A stretch of 64,000 bases of DNA. Source: Paragordius varius. Taxonomy: Eukaryota; Nematomorpha. This document shows, one piece after another, positions 58,901-64,000 of the stretch. Positions within the stretch are counted from its first letter, which is position 1. Each line of letters opens with the position of its first letter. A program made the position numbers and the translations under genes. The notes beneath the pieces are model-generated. The model was not told the DNA's origin. It made no database searches and saw nothing but the letters and a program-made list of their open reading frames with translations. Where the stretch lies: NCBI GenBank assembly GCA_964247055.1, contig OZ176054.1:5642001-5706000 (forward strand). Direction: 5' to 3'.

Positions 58901-61820
58901 AATTCATTTTCACGAAACAATTCTTGTTTCCCATCGACTTCATTTAGTTCTTTAAATGTTTTACTAATCGATTGACGTGCTCGTTTAAGGAAATCATTAC
59001 CATGTTTTGGCTTAACGGTCATATTTTCCGAGGATATTGATGTATCAGAAATCTCGCCTTCAATTTTTGGTTTGGTATTATCGATTGTGTTTTCAGTGGT
59101 TGGGGGGTTAATCAAATTTTTAATGCCGTGCTCTAAAGCCTTTTCTCCTTTCTTAACTGCATCTAAGGATTCGCTAAGAATATTTTTAACATTGCCTTCA
59201 TGTACGCTACCTTGTGGCATTGATATCACGTTTCCTTTAATTCTAGCAAATGAATCCTTTAGTTCGTTCAAAGAATTTCGCGTTTTTATTATGGGGTCTT
59301 TTATGATATCGCCACTATCATTAATATGGCTATCTATTTTGGATGTGAGTTGTTCAGGAGCTGTAGATGATGATTGGACATTCAAAGCTTCATTATGTTT
59401 TGGTAATAATTTATCTGATACTTTGTTTGTAAAATTTTCAACTTTATTTGCAGCACGATCAATAAAATCACCCTCAATAGATTTATCTGTGGTAGGTTTG
59501 ATAATTTTATCAGTCATTTCCTTGCATCGTTCTGAGAAATTTTCTAAAATGGGAAATCCAGTTAAAACAGTATTTACATTTTTAGAAGTTTTGGCGTTAA
59601 CCGCATCCGACATTTTATTCTCATCTTTGACATTTATCACATTATCAGTGGCAACTTTAATTTTGTGTCCAATCTCACCTATTGAGCTTCTAGTTTTTTC
59701 CACCACTTTTGTAATCGGGTTAATACCCTTCCTGCTGTTTTCATATATATATTCTTTTGACTCATCCCCTAGGCCAATTTTGTTTTTCACTTTTTCCACT
59801 TTGTGCGCAGCCATATCAATAAAATTTTCAGGTTTATGACCCGTATCATGAGGACTTATATACTTATCCACTAATCGATTAATGGGTTGGACAATGGCAG
59901 CGTCCACTCTATCTGGCAAAGTTGGAGGGGAATCATTTTTTCGGGGCAAAAGATCGGATGCATTTTGTTTCAAAGAAGTAGTATTATCGTGCACTAATTC
60001 ATCTGCGCTTTCCCCACTACTGCTAATTTTATGGAACATTTTGCTCAACGACTGTCGGGTTTTATTAAAGAATGGCTTGTTCTTTGTTGGTGAACTTTGA
60101 CCCTGTTCATGGTTGTCAACAAACTTTGAAAACGAATCAACTGGAACAGTTGGGACAGCATAAGGCTCCCTTAAAGGAGGATTAATTTTGTTTGCGATTT
60201 CATGTTGAGCTTCCTTTATGATATCTTTACTAATATATTTCCCTGCAACCTGGGCGGCACTTGCTTCATCATCCATTCTTTCACGCTCAAAGTTTGCCCT
60301 TTCAATTAATCGACCCTCTTTATATGCGACATTGTGAGTGTTATTTATATTGCCTCCTTCTTTAGCAACTACATAGGGGTTGGCAGCTCCTCCAAACAAA
60401 TTTTGTAATGATTTTCGAGCACTGTTTATTAAATTTTTATTTTTGCTTTGTTTTCCAGATGAGGGTACTACGCCATTAATTGTATTAATATCGTTGTTGC
60501 CTTTCGTTGCCATTGGATGCTTCGTTTCAAAAGCAAGGGGTAATGTATTATTTATAGGGCGTATGGTTTCTAATATTAAATAAAAAATAATGTATGATAC
60601 AATATGTTTTTTTGTTAATCCAATAATCCGTTTAATTGTTAATGCGTTGAGAAATCGGAAAATTAGCAATCTCTTATTAGGCATCCTGTAAGAAAAGATA
60701 GAATGTATAGGAAAGGTAGTGAGAGATACCAAGCGATTGAAGGTAAGATATTAATGTATAAAGAAAATATGTAAAAATGAGACGAGCTAAAAGAAGTATA
60801 GATTAGAACATGCTAAAATGTATTAGTAAGCATAGTGATAATAAAAAACTTTCAGTCCGTTCTAATCCATATGCAGCCGTGTTATCACCAGTTTGATCCA
60901 CAAATGACTTAAGTTGATCAATTTTTTGTGAGGAAGGAAGGGGTGGTCTTTTAGGTACGACTTTTTCAACGTGCGTCGCCACAACATCGGGACTCTGTCC
61001 TTTACTCCTTTCATCTACAAAACAAATTACATCAAAAATTTTACCCCTATAAATGGCTTGATCATCTAGCGTATAATCATGATAAGCTGGTTCATTTTTG
61101 TAGGGGATCGATTGTGATGAAAATTCTTTGGAATCAGTATGAGAGGTGAGTGTTTCATTACCCCCAATATGGGATGGTGATGTTTTGGAACTTTTCATGA
61201 GTGGGTAATGTTTCAAAACATGTTGTTTGTTAATTTTGGTTAAAGCGCTTTCCATATCGTCCCCTATAAAAAGTGGTGAAAAAAAGGCAAGAATAAAATC
61301 GACAACGTCAAATGTTTAATGAAATTTATATACATACATATTTTAAAGTCATCAGCACGATCACCGTGCTTATGTTTCCAGGCAATGAAAAAGGCTTTGG
61401 CTTGGTTGGTGGGATTTTTGGGATATTCATATTGTATGGTTTTTATTTCCTCATTGGTAAAATTAAAATTATTTGCTATTTTTTCCCAATCATCCTGTAA
61501 TTCTTTCGCTAAATAATCCAACAATTGGTCCTCTTTGAATACGACTTCGCGAACTACAATGAATAAAAAATGTACATTTTAGGTGATAAAATTGTTAAAT
61601 TAATTTTTAATTAATACTTACCGATTCCCAAGTCTTTTGATAAGGAATCCATGACATTTATGTTAATGTCTCCGCTCTTCAATATATCCATTAGATTTTA
61701 TTTTGATAATACAATAAAAAATATATATTATATATATACAGCTAAATAATTTGTATAACGTTGCACTGAAAAAAATAAAAACGAAAGGGTGATGAATCAA
61801 TTTCGTTGTTATTTTTATAG

Positions 61821-61876
<56 letters not shown>

Positions 61877-64000
61877 ATTATTCACTATTTGTTTTATGTA
61901 TTCTACTTTTCGCTATAATAAATAAATATAAGTTATAACGAACACAATTGGCTGTATATGTATATCACGCATTTAACCCATATATTTAAACCAAAAATAC
62001 ATAGGAAAAAAAGAAAAAAATATAGTTTTAAACCATTATTAATGTGATTGATACCGTGTTTATTACAAAATAAAAAATATAGAAGATATAAACTGCACAC
62101 ATGTGTACGTAAATGCCAAAAATGGTGTATGACTTGGATTTCAGCCATTTATTGGGGCAGATAATTTTGAAATGAAAGAAAAAATAATTATTAATGGTTA
62201 AAAGTGTGACATACTACATATATTAATATTGTTTCAGGTGTTTTTTCGTGAATATTCTCATTCATTCTATTCATATATTTATTATATTAAAAAATATTAT
62301 TTTACAGGTTAAATATAAAACAGAGAGAAGTTTACCCATTTTTTGCATTACACATTTTCCAATAATGAAATATCATAATAATTTTTAGGGTGTAATGCTA
62401 CTTTATACAGTCGGTTTTTTGACCCATTTATAAATTTAAAATAATAAATGATAGAGTATTCCGAATCTTGTGAAACTGAGATCGTCGCCTTTTTAAAATA
62501 AAATTAGGGAAAACGAAATATGTATTGTTTTTTAATAATTTAAGAGCAGTTTCAAATATTAAAGTTTAAAATAATTTTTTGGTGCTTTAAATTAAATTAG
62601 GTTTTAGCACCTTTCAAGGTTATGTTTAACTTTAATGTGAAAACAAAATTAAAACCATTCAAAAAAATTACAAAAAAAGTGTAACAAAATTTTTTCCCCA
62701 GTTATAAAAACGACAGCGACCGCATTTCAACAGTGTGTCAATTAAGGTCACATTCTATTATTACTTAAAATAATTTAATTAAATTCAAAAAAAAACTATA
62801 TTAGGCGGTAAGGTAACACTTGAGTAACGAAGTCCTATTATATATTTTTTAGGATAATTTTAAATATGTTAAAAAAACAGGAAATGATTGTAAAATTTAC
62901 TCATCGGAAAGTATGAAAGTTAAAAAATGACGTTTATATTGCCTGTTTGTAAAAGGTCTCTCTCTATATTATGTCAAAATAAAATACCTTTCTCTACATT
63001 AATATTTGTCAAAGAGGCCACTTATTAGGATAGACTTTTTTAAAGATTAACTTTGTAACGCCAAGACAACAGAGTCGCAAAACATCCTTAAGTCAATCCG
63101 CATTATACAATTTATAAAAAAATTACCGATTTTATATAATGTTGTTGGGTACAGTAATAATATCGATTTATATGGAAACGCTATTTAACTATTAAAACTA
63201 GCATAAATATCGCCCAAATATTTAGACATAAACACCATTTTAACAAAAAACATTACTTTATTTAAAATAGTTTTTTTATAACCTAGTATATATCATAAAA
63301 AGTAGTGAAATATACCTCTAAATCATTCTCCAATGTGTAATCTTCTTTGGGTAGCACAATGTTTAGCGTACAGATAGGTGTAAGAGGACCATAGGCCTCC
63401 GATAAAAACACTAACCTTCCCATAGCTTCCTGATTACCATCTTTGATACGGACTTTGAATGGGATACGGTTAAGGTGAAAAGGCATAAATGTAATGGCAA
63501 AATTGGGTGGGACCTTTTCATTATCATTACTATAGTGGGTGGTAAGGCCTGTATTGGTAGGTGGTCCAATGGATTTAGTGATAGTTACCAGATTACCAAA
63601 CAATTCCATGAATAAGGGTTTGTTTTCAATAATCTAACGATGAATAGACAGGATACATATAATTTGCTATGAAAAATAGTTGAAAAACCCTGTTAAATAT
63701 TGGAAATAATTATATTATTTCTCAATCAATAAAATTGATTATTGAGTAAAATGTTGATTCATACCTCAATGTCTTTGCTATGTGCGATTTCTGTGTAACC
63801 TTCTCTTTTCTCCAAACTTCTTTGTCCGGGTCTGTCATCATCAGTAAGGATGAAAGTTCTAACATTTGCTTCCAAGGGATTATCAACCGATCTTTTGGCA
63901 TAAACAACCATTTTCCCCATGTAAGGGACCTATAAAATTTGGGATTAATGTATAAAAAAATATTATGATTGAAGAATGAAAGATTATAAGCCCATACCTT
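52983..64000 (-). CDS. Ankyrin, 3' part (UPA domain, death domain, long tail)
   Basis: The gene continues past the window end; exon ends are read from the minus strand. UPA domain: 63765-63929 (VPYMGKMVVYAK) and 63316-63633. Death domain: 61622-61691 or from about 61685, then 61338-61553 (WEKIANNFNFTNEEIKTI) and the start of 60850-61263. Tail: 58494-60569, 57473-57568, 55191-57332, 54175-54939, 53993-54050, 53781-53919 (VEETFYDDGTGN) and 52983-53039 with the stop. Ankyrins link membrane proteins to the spectrin skeleton; the ankyrin repeats and ZU5 domains must lie beyond 64000. Two tail exons exceed 2 kb, like the giant exons of neuronal ankyrins. Joining UPA to the death-domain exon across 1.6 kb is the least certain step: an ATG at 61691 might start a shorter product. 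Exon 54175-54939 alternatively reads on to a TAG at 54167. Confidence 0.85.
55191..57332 (-). other. Second giant ankyrin tail exon
   Basis: 2142 bp, phase 1 at both ends (divisible by three). Encodes an acidic, Ser/Thr/Asp-rich segment with a predicted helical stretch around LLQSLENKICAECIPF but no domain I can name. It begins VKVRTFPKRLSNESL after the splice. Confidence 0.7.
58494..60569 (-). other. Giant ankyrin tail exon with internal degenerate repeats
   Basis: 2076 bp (exactly 692 codons' worth, phase 1 at both ends). It encodes a hydrophilic Asn/Lys/Ser-rich segment with a recurring module of the form ..R.S(L/I)..(L/M)F, e.g. SARKSLQNLFG, KTRQSLSKMFHK and RARQSISKTFKE. A second module recurs as FIDMAAHKVEKVKNKIG and FIDRAANKVENFTNKVS. 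No known domain recognised. Confidence 0.7.
61825..61867. repeat. (TA)n microsatellite
   Basis: Perfect TA run of about 42 bp in the ankyrin intron upstream of the death-domain exons. Confidence 0.92.

Noticed and set aside
59072-59839. 255-codon plus-strand ORF
   Set aside because: Shadow of the ankyrin giant exon on the opposite strand; hydrophobic and without family features.
1-64000. Bacterial-type systems (operons, defence islands, riboswitches)
   Set aside because: Spliced genes, retroelements and metazoan families show this is eukaryotic nuclear DNA.

Overview
The window is AT-rich nuclear DNA of an animal. Genes have GT-AG introns and include metazoan families (Ku70, a Tob/BTG protein, an ankyrin with UPA and death domains, a WIP/verprolin-like protein). 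It also carries Ty3/gypsy, Penelope-like, non-LTR, hAT-like and small non-autonomous elements. Several introns are only 22-30 nt. From memory, introns this short are characteristic of dicyemid mesozoans, and small 5' introns followed by large 3' introns are known from schistosome-type flatworms. A small parasitic spiralian of that kind is my guess; it is inference, not shown.

Layout. 1-17,800 is repeat territory: a decayed gypsy fragment, an unknown repeat-containing gene split by a 2.1 kb hAT-like element with 8-bp target duplications, a non-LTR relic, two long inverted repeats, a 3-kb tandem array and several MITEs. 17,843-21,401 is a compact gene island: Tob and mitochondrial asparaginyl-tRNA synthetase (both minus, intronless), then SNRNP35 (plus), whose ATG lies 41 bp from that of the synthetase, then a small secreted Cys-rich ORF. 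23,659-27,981 holds a WIP-like gene with MITE-filled introns. 28-43 kb is mobile DNA: nested copies of a TTAA-targeting MITE, a head-to-head Penelope palindrome, a MITE with subterminal 21-bp iterons, a dead gypsy element with both LTRs, and many copies of an AT-rich dispersed repeat.

43,097-64,000 is the main gene block: NSF (plus), Ku70 (minus, 16 exons reconstructed), ASS1 (plus, 5 exons, ATG 31 bp from the Ku70 ATG) and the 3' half of an ankyrin gene (minus) running off the window end.

The genes are unrelated housekeeping and cell-biology functions: DNA end joining, arginine/urea metabolism, vesicle fusion, mitochondrial translation, minor-spliceosome RNA processing, mRNA turnover, actin regulation and membrane skeleton. 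The shared themes are tiny introns, almost no DNA between divergent start codons, and heavy MITE load in the longer introns. I did not find a new defence or gene-cluster system. The strongest unusual signals are the ultrashort introns, the head-to-head gene pairs and the self-nested TTAA transposon family.
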